A stretch of 64,000 nucleotides of DNA from Liopterus haemorrhoidalis. Its lineage: Eukaryota > Arthropoda > Insecta > Coleoptera > Dytiscidae. Both the position numbers and the translations under genes were made by a program. How positions within the stretch are numbered: position 1 is the stretch's first letter; each line of letters begins with the position of its first letter. The stretch is taken from assembly GCA_963971575.1 (NCBI GenBank), contig OZ020616.1, forward strand, positions 58,324,907 to 58,388,906, given 5' to 3'. This document shows, piece by piece, positions 32,626 through 43,375 of the stretch. The notes below the pieces were generated by a model, which worked only from the letters and a program-made list of their open reading frames with translations, had not been told where the DNA came from and ran no database searches.

Positions 32626-33038
32626 TTAAGGCCCGGTCTTTCCACCTTCAGGTGAACCTCTAGGTAACTATCTGACAGATAAGGATATCTGGAACTTCAT
32701 CTGCTGAATAAATGTCAATACCAATCAGTGAATTCAATACGTCAGTCTCATTATCCGTTAGATAACTACCCAATAGATACATTTGTAAAAGACGGGATGA
32801 CATTTATTCAGCACAGAAAGTATCACATAACCTCAACTGTCAGATTTTCACCAAACCTAGCCTAGTAGGATAACATGTTCGTTCCAATATCACCTGTCTG
32901 ATACCTATGTCAAAATAATGAAAGATATGTGAGAAGTATTGACGGCTTTAGCGACTCAAAGCCGTTATATTTTTTTTTGAAAGGGGTTAATAGTTACCTA
33001 GAGGTTTACCTCAAGGTGGAAAGACTGGGCCTTATAAT
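32626..33038. mobile_element. ~410-bp TIR element
   Basis: Left end AAGGCCCGGTCTTTCCACCT, TCAGGTGAACCTCTAGGTAA; right end is the inverse (GTTACCTAGAGGTTTACCTC, AAGGTGGAAAGACTGGGCCTT). The inverted zone is about 45 bp. A truncated copy lies at 7040-7190. The superfamily is uncertain because the target duplication could not be fixed. Confidence 0.7.
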
Positions 33039-33796
33039 TTCAATTAACTGTTTTTCGGTGGTTACTCTCAATTTTGGAAAAATGGACGAGATATTTTTGA
33101 AATATACTCTTCAAAAAGCTATTATAAAAGGAACCGAATTAATTTGTACACCTAGCATGGCACCAGGGTATGGACTACAGCAGTGTACAGTCACCTCAAT
33201 TATGACCCATTATGACTTATTCTCTTTTAAATTCAGTCGGCATATCAATTTTTTTGCTTCCTTTAATGTGTCCAGATTCTAGTATTATGAATTATGTTTA
33301 TAATATAACTTTTTTATAATTTTTTTAGCTTTTGTCATTGTGTCGCACGACAATAGGATAAGCACGGCTTGTGCGTTCACGTATCACGTGCCCCTCGCCC
33401 CGCAAACACCCGCTCAAACCATCGCTACATGAAAAATGTTTTTGTTTCGTAAAAAAGTCACGCGCTTTTGAAATTTCTCCGACATACTTGTCACTTCTGA
33501 GCCATAAAAACATCTTTTCAGGATACATAACGTATGTTTTAAAAGAAAATTAAAGGAGAAAAAAGAGATATTTTAAATTCCTGATTGGCATAACTTTTAA
33601 AATAAAAGAGATAGAGGAATGCCACTGGCATCTTTTGAAGGTCCAAAATAACTCAAAAAAAGAGCTAAGTTTTTTAATGAATATAAAAACAGTTTTTATA
33701 CACAATTAATTTTGCAAATTACATTATGATTTTAGTAAAAAATAATTACAAATACTTTTACATATTAAAATTTAAGTCATTGTGGTTGAGGTTACC
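33039..33796. other. non-coding, GC-richer at 33345-33420
   Basis: 33345-33420 (CACGTGCCCCTCGCCCCGCA) opens modest frames on both strands; none shows a recognised motif. No repeat partner in this window. Confidence 0.3.
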
Positions 33797-35480
33797 TTTT
33801 ATGTGTGTACCTCGGTTAACGAATTCCCGCTTTAATGAAATATTTTGTAAATCTGCTATGAAACAAATATCCATCTGTAGGTCTATCAGTCTGATTCTCT
33901 CTTATGCAAGACCCAAACGAAGTTTTTTTTTATGTGGGTGACTCGATTAACGAATTCCCGCTTTAATGAAATATTTTGTAAATCTGCTATGAAACAACAA
34001 ATATCCAACTGTACGTCCATCGGTCTGATTCTCTCTTATGCAAGACCCAAACGAGGTTTTTTTAGGGTTTTGTAGGTATGACCAAAAAACCCTTATACCG
34101 TCATTTTGTCGTCTGTCTGTCTGTCTGTCTGTTCGGTAAAAATTGTAGCCAAACGGTTAAACCTAGAGAGTTGAAATTTGGCATGCTTATACAACTCTTT
34201 GACCCGCACATAGGAAAAATACTAAAACATCTAAAAAACATACCCCCCTAAAAATATAAACAAATATGTGCTCATCGAAAACAAAAATATTTTTTTTAAA
34301 TTCTGAGTAGGGTATCAAATGAAAGCCCTTAGTACGTGGATTAAGCATCAAATTTTTATTTTTGCAAAATAAATTATTTTGATGCGATTTTTGCCAAAAA
34401 TGTGCAAAAAAAAATTTGTCCCTCATCCTGTAGCCCAGATGGTTTAAACTAAAAATCTAAAAAAATTCTAAGTAATGTATATTGGTGTGAACCGAAATAG
34501 TACAACAGGAATTTTTGATGAGATTATGTTTTTAGAAAATAACGCATTTTTTGTGGTTTTTGGTTCACAAAGTACAAAAGTTATACCAATCTAAGACACT
34601 CACATGCATGGCGTGCGATGGCGACATGCGTTAGAGCACTCTTAAACTGGCTGGAAAACGAAGGGTTTCGAGTTCGAGTACGGAGTGAATTTTATTTTTT
34701 CTGTTTTTTTTTGCATTTTTATTATGTTGAAATTATTTTGTCAAAATTCTAGTTATATTTTGACAAATGTTGTATTTAATTTTTAAGAGCGTAAATTTAA
34801 TAACCAGTCTTATTATATGATTAACAGACGATAAATTATTTTAAAAATATCGTTCATTTTGCCGTGATTACTACAAAGTAAAATTTGTCCTACACACTCA
34901 GCATACCGCCTTCACTTATTATATACCTGCGAAACCCTGAAATGTGTGAATATTCACACTTCACATCAATTTTTTTATGTGGGTGACTCGATTAACGAAT
35001 TCCCGCTTTAATGAAATATTTTGTAAATCTGCTATGAAACAACAAATATCCAACTGTACGTCCATCGGTCTGATTCTCTCTTATGCATGACCCAAACGAG
35101 GTTATTTTTTAAATGTGCGTAACTCGATTAACGAATTCCCGCTTTAAAGAAATATTTTTTAAATCTGCTATGAAACAACAAATATCCAACTGTACGTCCA
35201 TCAGTCTGATTCTCTCTTATTCAAGACCCAAACGAGGTTTTTTTTTTATGTACGTAACTCGATTAACGAATTCCCGCTTTAAAGAAATATTTTTTAAATC
35301 TGCTATGAAACAACAAATATCCAACTGTACGTCCATCAGTCTGATTCTCTCTTATTCAAGACCCAAACGAGGTTATTTTTTAAATGTGCGTAACTCGATT
35401 AACGAATTCCCGCTTTAATAAAATATTTTGTGAATCTGCTATTAAACAACAAGTATCCATCTGTATGTCTTTTTTATGTA
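33797..35480. repeat. ~134-bp tandem satellite, six units, split by an H element
   Basis: GAATTCCCGC recurs at 33821, 33952, 34997, 35133, 35269 and 35404, giving periods of 131-136 bp. Units share CTCGATTAACGAATTCCCGC, TCTGCTATGAAACAACAAAT and CTGATTCTCTCTTATGCAAG, separated by T-runs. An H element sits in one T-run at 34064-34970. The 101-codon frame at 35113-35418 is just the repeat read twice. A diverged pair is at 1283-1565. Confidence 0.9.
34064..34970 (+). mobile_element. complete family H element inside the satellite
   Basis: 5' AGGGTTTTGTAGGTATGACC, (GTCT)n at 34111-34132, a tRNA-like block at 34619-34683, 3' ACCTGCGAAACCCTGAAATG, hairpin GTGTGAATATTCACAC, ACATCAATTTTTTT. Sibling satellite units show the empty site (AACGAGGTTTTTTTTTTATG), so the element entered a T-run without adding a recognisable duplication. 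This copy best defines both ends of the family. Confidence 0.85.
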
Positions 35481-36020
35481 AGATCGTGTACTCTATTAGT
35501 TGATTTATAAAAATATATACAATTTAAAAAAAACATATCGGAATATTGGTAGGTATTGTTTAATATTCGTAGCGCAGATTTTTGTAAGGATTTATGACCT
35601 AAAGATAGTAAATCATGTTTTATTTTGGTATCTAAATATATTCCGGACGTATGTTATGCTAAAGAGGGGCACTTGAACGCGCACAAAAACGAAAACATTG
35701 AGTGATATTAAACAATTCTATTTCGGTGGCACATCTCTGCAGCAATTCCGAATGCACTGATATAGAGAACACTCGAGACATTCTCATCTGACTTGGGAAA
35801 TTAACTCAGATACTTGCGCTATATTCTCTCTAAGTACATCGACGGTATAATGCATACCGAAACTGTCACACAAATAAAATTATTTAACAGCAAATACACG
35901 TCATTCGTACGTTCCATTTCGCGACAAATATGTATGAAGGAATTCTATCAATTACCGTAGCTTTGTTGTAAATAATATTATCTAATTTATCATGGTGCAC
36001 ATTTATGTATTTATTATTTG
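35481..36020. other. AT-rich stretch, no gene seen
   Basis: No repeat or coding motif recognised. Confidence 0.3.
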
Positions 36021-36437
36021 AAATTTTTTTCGTTTTATCAAAAAAATGTCTCAAATAAAAGTTGTTAGTTCTTGCTTTGATAGCAACTATTGTTAAATAA
36101 ATTTTTTCGAAATATTTTTCTGTTGTTAAATATTCGCAAAAATCGACACGAGTAAACTCCCATTTCTAGTCATCCGATTTTTACCAAAAGTTGATCAACT
36201 CGTGCCGTTGATGTCAAAAACTTAAATATGAAGTTTCATAAAAATCCTTTTAGCCGAATTTGCTCTGTACGTGTACACAGACGGACGGACGGACACACAG
36301 ACAGACCGACAGAGATCATGCTAAAAATAGTCAAAACGTTATGTATGGGCCTCAATTCGTGGAGATCCATCGAAATCTCGATATGTCTAAATCGGTATGA
36401 TCACAATACCTCCCTTATATAATATGTTGGCGGTCGG
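36021..36437 (-). mobile_element. family G element lacking its 3' end
   Basis: From TTTATCAAAAAAATGTCTCA through CAAAAGTTGATCAACTCGTG, a degenerate (ACGG)n tract at 36281-36312 and GGAGATCCATCGAAATCTCG to the 5' end GTTGGCGGTCGGTAAAAA. The flank AATAAAATGGGTGCTAAAAC also borders the copies at 3590 and 14549, so these three loci share a larger unit. Confidence 0.78.
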
Positions 36438-36477
36438 TAAAAATAAAATGGGTGCTAAAACAGTGTGGTGGGCCTTA

Positions 36478-37510
36478 AAAGTCACTAGAATCTAAAATTT
36501 AGTTCCGCACGAAGCTATAAAATGAATATAATAGACAACTGTCATTTTTAAGCTTTACTTTTTACTTGCCCAACCTTAATATATAAGGGGCAAGTATTGT
36601 AATCGCGAAAATTTTCGATGTCGAGATTTTGTTTGATGACCACGTTTCATGGTCCAGGGAATCCAAAAAACCTATTTTCGAAGTGCCGTCCGTATGTGTG
36701 TGTGTGTGTGTGTGTGTCTGTCTGTGTGTATACACGATAACTCAAAAACGGTTTAACTTAAAGAGTTCGTTCTGGTACTAAAAAATTCTCCTATTAAATA
36801 GGAAGAACCCTATTGTTTTTTATGAAAATCGGTTGACTATAAATGGTAGTTTACTCGTGTCGATTTTAAGATTTTTGCGAATATTTAGCAACAGAAAAAT
36901 ATTTCGAAAAAATTTATTGAACGAAAGTTACTATAAATGCAATAACTAATAACTTTTATTTGAGACGTTTTTTGATAAAACGAAAAATTTCGAAAATTTT
37001 TTGTAAAATTATTTAAAATTTTTCCAAGTCTCAATTTTTTCATACTTATATGTAACGTTTCCATGGTCATGATAATTAATTCGTAACTTGTAAAGCAAGC
37101 CTTGGACAAAAATTTGTATAAAACATAATTTGATGTATTTTTGAAGATTTATCTAAATATTTAAATTTTTTTTTTTTTTAATTTACATTTTTTTTTAAAT
37201 ATATTTTTTATGGGAGGGCAAGTCTAGCGGAGGTTTCCCTTCGCCACTGGTTTATTAGTGATTTAATATGTGGTAGTTTTAGTGTAACATCTTGGGTTAT
37301 TAGCGTGTAATATAACATTTCCCACATAGTTAAGCATAAAAGTAATACAGCCTTTTACAAAATACATAAAACTTCTATAGTCAGCATTTTTAATTTTTAA
37401 TTTTACATTATATAAAGCAGTATTTTCATTTGAGTTATTAAATATAAAACCAGCGTTGTATGAAAGTCGATATTTTTGAGACGGAAAAAGGATATGCCTC
37501 CAGATATATC
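36478..37510 (-). repeat. repeat W, copy interrupted by a K element
   Basis: 36478-36563 and 37251-37510 are the inverse of 14265-13905. They are separated by the 687-bp K element. The repeat then runs into a G fragment at 37509. Confidence 0.8.
36564..37250 (+). mobile_element. K element, diverged HINE-like family
   Basis: 5' end ACTTGCCCAACCTTAATATA, a (GT)n/GTCT microsatellite at 36695-36730, and a body sharing ATCGGTTGACTATAAATGG and CGTTTCCATGGTCATGATAA with family G. The 3' end has GAGGGCAAGT, partly inverse to the 5' end, then a hairpin GCGGAGGTTTCCCTTCGC (37227-37244) and CACTGG. The empty site in W (14165-14190) is a T-run. A 3'-end trace lies inverted at 38598-38640. Confidence 0.68.
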
Positions 37511-37690
37511 TCCTTTTAGCCGAATTTACTCTGTACGTGGACGGACGGACAGACAGACGGACAGATGGACAGACAAACCGATAGACATCATGCTAAAAAT
37601 AGTCAAAACGTTAATCAATTCGTGGAGATCCATCGAAATGTCAAAATCGGTATGATCACAATACCTCTCTCATATATGTTGGCGGTCGAT
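37509..37690 (-). mobile_element. family G 5'-end fragment
   Basis: TTTTAGCCGAATTTACTCTG, a (ACGG/ACAG)n tract, CATCATGCTAAAAATAGTCA, and the 5' end GTTGGCGGTCGATAAAAA. Confidence 0.75.
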
Positions 37691-37718
37691 AAAAAGGCCT
37701 GATACTTAACAGAGCAAG

Positions 37719-37871
37719 ATGGAAGACGTGTGGGTGCGACCAATTGTAAACCCGATAAACAAGGAATCTTTTTTATCCTTTTTAATACCATGTAAAAAGC
37801 AATTTACGTATCCATGTGTAAAAGAAATCCGTAAAAAATGTGAAAAAGTACCCTATCAGTTTACAGAATGA
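37719..37871 (+). CDS. short hypothetical ORF
   Basis: 50 codons from ATG to TGA, starting MEDVWVRPIVNPINKESF and containing a Lys/Cys-rich half (IPCKKQFTYPCVKEIRKKCE) with three Cys. It starts about 30 bp beyond the G fragment. Composition is more protein-like than most frames here, but no family is recognised. Could be a small exon, a zinc-binding remnant or chance. Confidence 0.22.
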   Translation: MEDVWVRPIVNPINKESFLSFLIPCKKQFTYPCVKEIRKKCEKVPYQFTE

Positions 37872-38929
37872 ATATATAAAAAGCTAAATTGAAAAACTAA
37901 AAAAAAATTCTGTCTCGAAAATTAAAGTGACGGCCGTTAAAGCCACCTATCTGATAGAGAAATATTTTTTCAATTTACGAAAAGTTTTTAATAAAAGTTA
38001 TAAAGAGTTGTAACAAAGTTATTTCAAGTTTTACTACAAATGTTAGTTCAAGACAAATATTATTTTATTAGACAAATCCAAAAAAAAAAAAGATTATTTA
38101 AAACTTAATCTTAAGAATAAATTAAAATAAAATTTCCAAAGTTCAAAATCCGATTTAAAAAGGATAATATAAACTTTGGTAATTACATTTAAGTCCTCCA
38201 TATAACTTGTATTTTATAATCATTATTTTTCTTTCCATTAAATCCATGATAACCCGTATTTGCATTGGTACAAAGGCTGGAAATATAGGGGTCATGGAGA
38301 AGAGACCTCAGGACAGGTCAAATAGACGCTCTGACAACAAAGACACAATGGCTGAAAATACAGAAATGACATCTCAAAGACTAATTTAATTCGTATTTGG
38401 CTTCGCAGAATCAAATTAGAAACTCTTGGGTAGGTTTCGCAGGAAATGCATTTTTTAAAAGGATTTCATGACCTTGGATATGCAATCTTAACAAATCAAT
38501 TGACACAATCACTGACTAAAACATAAATAAATTATTTATATTAATTATTAAATAATAATAATAATCAACAGAATCTTGCAATTGTTTTTAGAACAAAGAA
38601 ACCAGTGGCGAAGGGAGACCTCCGCTAGATTTGCCCTCCCATAAAAAAAGCTCAAGTTCTGTTCAAGAGCCCCCCCCCCACCCGAAATAATAGAAGCGCA
38701 ATTTTTTTTTAACTTATCAGTTAAAAAGAATATGATTTTTTTTCTGCTCACCAGTTTAAAAAATAATCTTAAATAAAATATATTTTATATTCACTCCCAT
38801 AAACATTATCTGAACCGAAATAAACCGATATTTTTTTTTCGGTTCAGCTCCGGTTTTCGTTCCGACAAAAATAACGGTCTTTTTCGGTTTTCGGTTCAGT
38901 TCCGGTTCGAAACCCTGGAACAATTCCGA
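37872..38929. other. non-coding; K 3'-end trace and TTCGGTT repeats
   Basis: 38598-38640 is the inverse of the K element 3' end (CCAGTGGCGAAGGGAGACCT). 38820-38920 holds imperfect TTTTCGGTTC repeats. A 60-codon frame at 38207-38389 has no known motif. Short poly-C at 38671-38679. Confidence 0.45.
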
Positions 38930-39330
38930 TTCCCATCAAAGTACATTATTGAGATTTTTAAACCAACCCTGCTGAGAAATAGGGTGGGGGACAGAAGTTT
39001 TAAAGATTTTTGGTGAAAACCCCATAAAAATTTTTCAGAAAATTAAATTTGTTTTATCCATTCGTTAAGATATTTTATTTGATAACCCAATCAAAATTAA
39101 AAAAATATATATTTTTTCAATGACTACATATTTGTATAATTCATTTCCTAGCTTCGTGCGGAACTAAATGGAACTTTTATTTTTCAAGTTGTCATGAGCT
39201 CACTTTTTAAAGAATGCCAAATGCTTTTGGCTTGCCAAATTTCAATATTTGGCCACAATTTCAGACAGAACAGACAGACACATGAGTGATTGTATAAGAA
39301 ATTTATTTGTCATAACAACAAAACCCTAAA
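38930..39330 (-). mobile_element. old, diverged family H 5' half
   Basis: Recognisable order of H landmarks: a diverged CATCAAAGTACATTATTGAG block, AATAGGGTGGGGGACAG, TTTGATAACCC, TTTGGCTTGCCAAATTTCAA, ACAGAACAGACAGACA and the end ACAAAACCCTAAAAAT. It is much more diverged than other H copies, so the family has been present for some time. Confidence 0.6.
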
Positions 39331-39342
39331 AATGCGACTGTA

Positions 39343-39749
39343 CAGTCTGTTTCAAACGGTTAGGCGGAACTAAATGGGAATTTTGTTCTTTTAGGTTGTC
39401 ACGAGAAGGGACCTTGCTAGGGTTATTTAATTTTTCACGTTGGAATGTCAAAATTTAAAATTCCAACAATGAAACCATGGAAACGTATGATATATGTCAA
39501 TGTCAATTATTTTTTTATATATATTTTAATGACAAAAATATAAATAATTAGGAAATTTGTAATAAGAATGACACAAAAAATTAACATATAAAGAAAATGA
39601 CATTTTAAAATGATGAAAAAAATTACCAAAAAATGTTTATTGTAGTATGATTTACAAAGCTTAAACAAAACGGCCGAAAAGCACGATTTAAACGATGAAA
39701 GTAACTAGATTGCAAAATCTAGTTCCGCTTAACCGTTTGGAACAGACTG
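39343..39749 (+). mobile_element. MITE X, copy 1
   Basis: 407 bp with ends CAGTCTGTTTCAAACGGTTA and the inverse TAACCGTTTGGAACAGACTG, TA on both sides (39341-39342, 39750-39751). Three nearly full-length copies are in the window (also 47202-47607 and 59341-59747). CAGT-type ends and TA duplication point to a non-autonomous Tc1-like family. No ORF. Confidence 0.9.
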
Positions 39750-39751
39750 TA

Positions 39752-41104
39752 CCTCCCTGGTACTTCTCTTCCCCCCTCAACAATTGTTAATTTTACCATT
39801 TGTTACTCGCACCATATTTTTTTCTAGTAACATTTCTTAAAGAAACTTTATCTTAAAATTTCTAAATCGTTTGTTCTTTTCACGTTTCTGTTCTTTTGTT
39901 GTGGAAAATAATTTCACCTGTCCCCTTACACCTTCCCTGCCCTCTCGTGTATTGTCTGAAAATTAGCCGTGTTGTCTGTCGAAATTACCATATAACAGAA
40001 GCAGTGTTGAAGTAAGGGGGAAGTGAAATGGAAAGATGACACCAGGTTCGACAGTGTTTAATTATTCACACCCCCTTAAAACAACCCAGTAACATCCCCC
40101 TAGGTTTTCAACTTTAAGACATTGATTTTTAAACGTTTTATGAGATAAAAATGTTAGGGCGTTAACCTTTTTGAGTTTAGATATGTTGCGCGTCCTGGGC
40201 CGCCGTATCAGAATGGATTACTTGACTTGGGAGTTCCGCAGGTAACAGAGGTGTCAGGTGTCTACTATCTACAAGATGTATGCATGAGATGCATTGAATA
40301 TTACAGCGGTGGACTTTAATATTACACCTAAAACACTACCTGCTAACTGTCACTTCAACTTTTAATAATTTAACCAAGTTACTCCACTTTATACTTTTAC
40401 CAAACGTTCTCCTTTCCATTTTGGGGTTCTGTATGAATAAGAAACACTTTCCATCATTCATGTCTCTGTCTGTACCGAATTTTAAGGGTACGGTAAACAT
40501 TATAATTCTTAAAAATTTCTTATATACATTTTTTTTAAAGTTGGAAATTGCTTCGGGATGTATACAATGAATTTCAAGTACACAGTGGTTCAATCAAGTA
40601 CGAAGTTAACTTGGTAACCAGAGTACAACAAAAATATCTTCAAAGGGCGGTCTTTATGGTACGCAGAGAGAGACACAGCACTACGACAGACAGTAAGAGC
40701 TACAAAGAACAGTCAAAGAAACCAGTATTAGTTCATATTCTAACACTTGTACATGGTAGTTTTTAGTTAGATCTACAAACTTGATTTTTAACGCACAGCA
40801 ATAATTGCGCCTATCTAAATGACTCGATTATATATTAACAAGAATAAATAAAACAATAAATTGATAAATAAAATAAAAAGTTAGTTTTTCTTAAAAATAA
40901 ATCTTGTTTATTTATTTCTTTTTTTTTTTATAAAATGGACACAATCACTTAAACAATTTGAAATAATAAACTAAATCTGGCGATTCTCTGGAAATCTGGA
41001 AAATTTTCTTGGATGGGGGGGTGCGTAGTAGACAAAATTGTTTTAAAAGAGTAGAAATCAGAAAATTACTCCGTACAAGTGCACATTATTTTCCAAAATG
41101 CAAG
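39752..41104. other. non-coding stretch
   Basis: 40600-40720 is GC-richer and opens a 72-codon frame (40548-40766) without a known motif. Poly-G 41015-41021 precedes the minisatellite. Confidence 0.3.
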
Positions 41105-42030
41105 TGTTAACCTAAAAAAAAGGGGGGAAAAATGAGACCTCAAAAAAAGGTAAGACCTCAAAAAAGTTAGACCTTAAAAAAATAGAGAGACCTCAAAAAA
41201 AAGGTGAAACCTCAAAAAAAGGTATTCACTTCTAAAATACAAGTAGAACCTAAAACAAGAAAGGTCCTCGCTTCCAAAATACAAGTGTTGACCTAAAAAG
41301 GAAAAAAAGTGAGACCTCAAAAAAGGTGAGACCTCAAAAAAAGGTGAGACCTCAAAAAAAAAGGTACTCACTTCTAAAGTATACAAGTAAGACCTAAAAA
41401 AGGTCCTCACCTCCAAAATACAAGTGTTCACCTAAAAAAAAGGTGAAACCTCAAAAAAAGTTAAGACCTCAAGAAAGGTACTCAATTCTAAAATATACAA
41501 TACCTAAAAAAAAGTCCTCACCTTCAAAATACAAGTAAAAAAAAAATCACAAAAAAGGTGAGACCTCAAAAAAAGTTGAGACCTAAAAAAAGGTCCTCAC
41601 CTCCAAAATACAAGTGTTGACCTCAAAAAAGTTGAGACATCAAAAAAAGTTACATCAAAAAAGGTGAGACCTCAAAAAAGATGAGACCTCAAAAAAGGTG
41701 AGACCTCAAAAAAAGTGAGACCTCAGAAAAAGGTGAGACCTTAAAAAAAGGTGAGACCTAAAAAAAAGGTCCTCACCTCCAAAATACAAGTGTCTACCTA
41801 AAAAAAAAGGTGAGACCTCAAAAAAAAGGTTCTCACCTCCAAAATAAAAGTATTGACCTAAAAAAAATAGGTGAGACACCAAAAAAAGTTGAGACCTCAA
41901 AAATAGGTGAGACCTCAAAAAAGGTGAGACCTCAAAAAAAGGTGAGACCTCAAAAAAGGTGAGACCTCAAAAAAAGGTGAGACCTCAAAAAAAGGTACTT
42001 GCTTCTAAAATACAAGCCCTAAAAAAAAGG
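41105..42030. repeat. A-rich minisatellite with higher-order structure
   Basis: About 900 bp built from a 16-18-bp unit AAAAAAGGTGAGACCTC, periodically alternating with a longer variant block, GGTCCTCACCTCCAAAATAC followed by AAGTGTTGACCT. The A-run length varies. Reverse-strand frames reading FFEVSPFLRS are created by the repeat. The variant block resembles 52212-52240 (AAAAAAGGTCCTCATTTCCG), inside a TIR element, a possible source. Confidence 0.92.
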
Positions 42031-42807
42031 TCCTCACTTAATACAAGTGACAACCTCTAGAATTCAAGCATATTCCTTAAAAACCTCGTGTTTTTTGAAC
42101 TCTTGGGCCTCAAGCCCCCCCTGGGTACGCACCTGAACTAAACAAGATAGGATTTCTGACCACCGCCTTCATCAATACAGATTCTAATTCTCCTGTTTAG
42201 GGCAATTACTAAACACAAATTCTTTAAACTGAATTGTCAAAAATCAGTAATAAACCGTTTTTGTTTTTGATCGATTATCTCTAACATGCCTTATATTGCT
42301 GTTATTCTCTTCCACGGCTTACTATACGTTCTTTTTTTTATCCCACGATACAGTTAAAACTATAATGAGTACTGAAATTGCCAGTATCGTTCTGAAAACG
42401 ATATTATGCGTTCTGCAGCTTATTAAAATAGGTCAAAACTATTTCTGATTATGGCGAGGAATGAATTAAGAGAACTGGGGCGTTCTTAATATCAATTTAC
42501 CAGGTAAAGTTTTAGGTGATTAATGTCTAATTTGAATACAATCAACAAAAGGCAGGCTTTCTAGACATTTAATGATTGATTATTATTTAAATCAACGTCT
42601 TATACATTTTTAATAAATCCTACACTCAAAAAAATACAGTCTAGTACGTTATTATTATCATTCCCCAAATAAATTTATATCAAATTTAACATTTAAACAC
42701 CTTTTTATAGAGTTTTGAAACCCAAATCTCTAATATAAAATTCATATCTTATTTTCTTGCTCTACAGGTCGCCAATTTAGGTTTGAAAAACATCGTGCCC
42801 TTCCGAG
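42031..42807. other. AT-rich stretch upstream of a candidate exon
   Basis: No gene. A pyrimidine-rich tract ending in CTTGCTCTACAG at 42768 is a plausible 3' splice site. Confidence 0.3.
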
Positions 42808-42948
42808 ATGTCTAGGAGGCAATTAAAGGGCATCCCGGCGCGCAGTCTGAGGAGAACTCTCCGTAAGGACGTCGATATGAGCGTCGAGACGCCACCACTA
42901 CTACCATCTAGTGGCGAACGCTCAAAGTTACATCAGGAACACGAATAA
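42808..42948 (+). CDS. candidate small host exon/ORF
   Basis: 46 codons, starting MSRRQLKGIPARSLRRTLRK and ending TAA. The surrounding ~190 bp (42770-42960) are about half G+C, in sharp contrast with the flanks, and are preceded by a good acceptor site (TTTTCTTGCTCTACAG). The product is basic at its start and polar. No family recognised, and no other copy in this window. It is the best candidate here for non-transposon coding sequence, but weak. Confidence 0.3.
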   Translation: MSRRQLKGIPARSLRRTLRKDVDMSVETPPLLPSSGERSKLHQEHE

Positions 42949-43375
42949 CGGCCGAGGTATCCGAATATTGCAACAGAGGGTGCTGGATGCAAATTGTGGA
43001 AAATTCAAATTATAAAATAACGATGTACTCGTCAAACAAACAGGAAATAAGAGAATGCAGTAGATGTTAGACGTGATGAGTATGATGAGTATATACAGTA
43101 GGAGCTCGATTATGTGAATAGTCTGTTAAATAAACAATTCACTACAGTGTACAGGCAAAATTTAACATTCTATAGAGTTCTATGTGATGATAATAAGTAA
43201 AAACTACGGAAACAATAATGGACGTATAGTTAAATAAGTTCATCGACGACTGAAGAAGCGCTTAATAAGAAATATTTTCTATATTGATGACTTACTTGTA
43301 GTGCAAAATTGCATGAAAGAGGAATTAGTATAGGGTAGTGTTTCTCAATATTTTTAATCTCATTTGTGGCACATA
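42949..43375. other. non-coding flank of the Tc1 element
   Basis: No gene. AGTGTTTCTCAATATTTTTA at 43336-43355 resembles hAT-type ends, but no partner was found. Confidence 0.3.

Noticed and set aside
35113..35418. 101-codon frame with repeated TNSRFKEIFFKSAMKQQISN
   Set aside because: It is the ~134-bp satellite unit read through twice; no coding evidence.
41174..41918. Reverse frames with repeated EVSPFF/RSHLFLRS, resembling a repeat protein
   Set aside because: Generated by the A-rich minisatellite; the frame breaks with each change in A-run length.
43336..43372. hAT-like terminus AGTGTTTCTCAATATTTTTA
   Set aside because: No inverted partner or 8-bp duplication could be found within the window.
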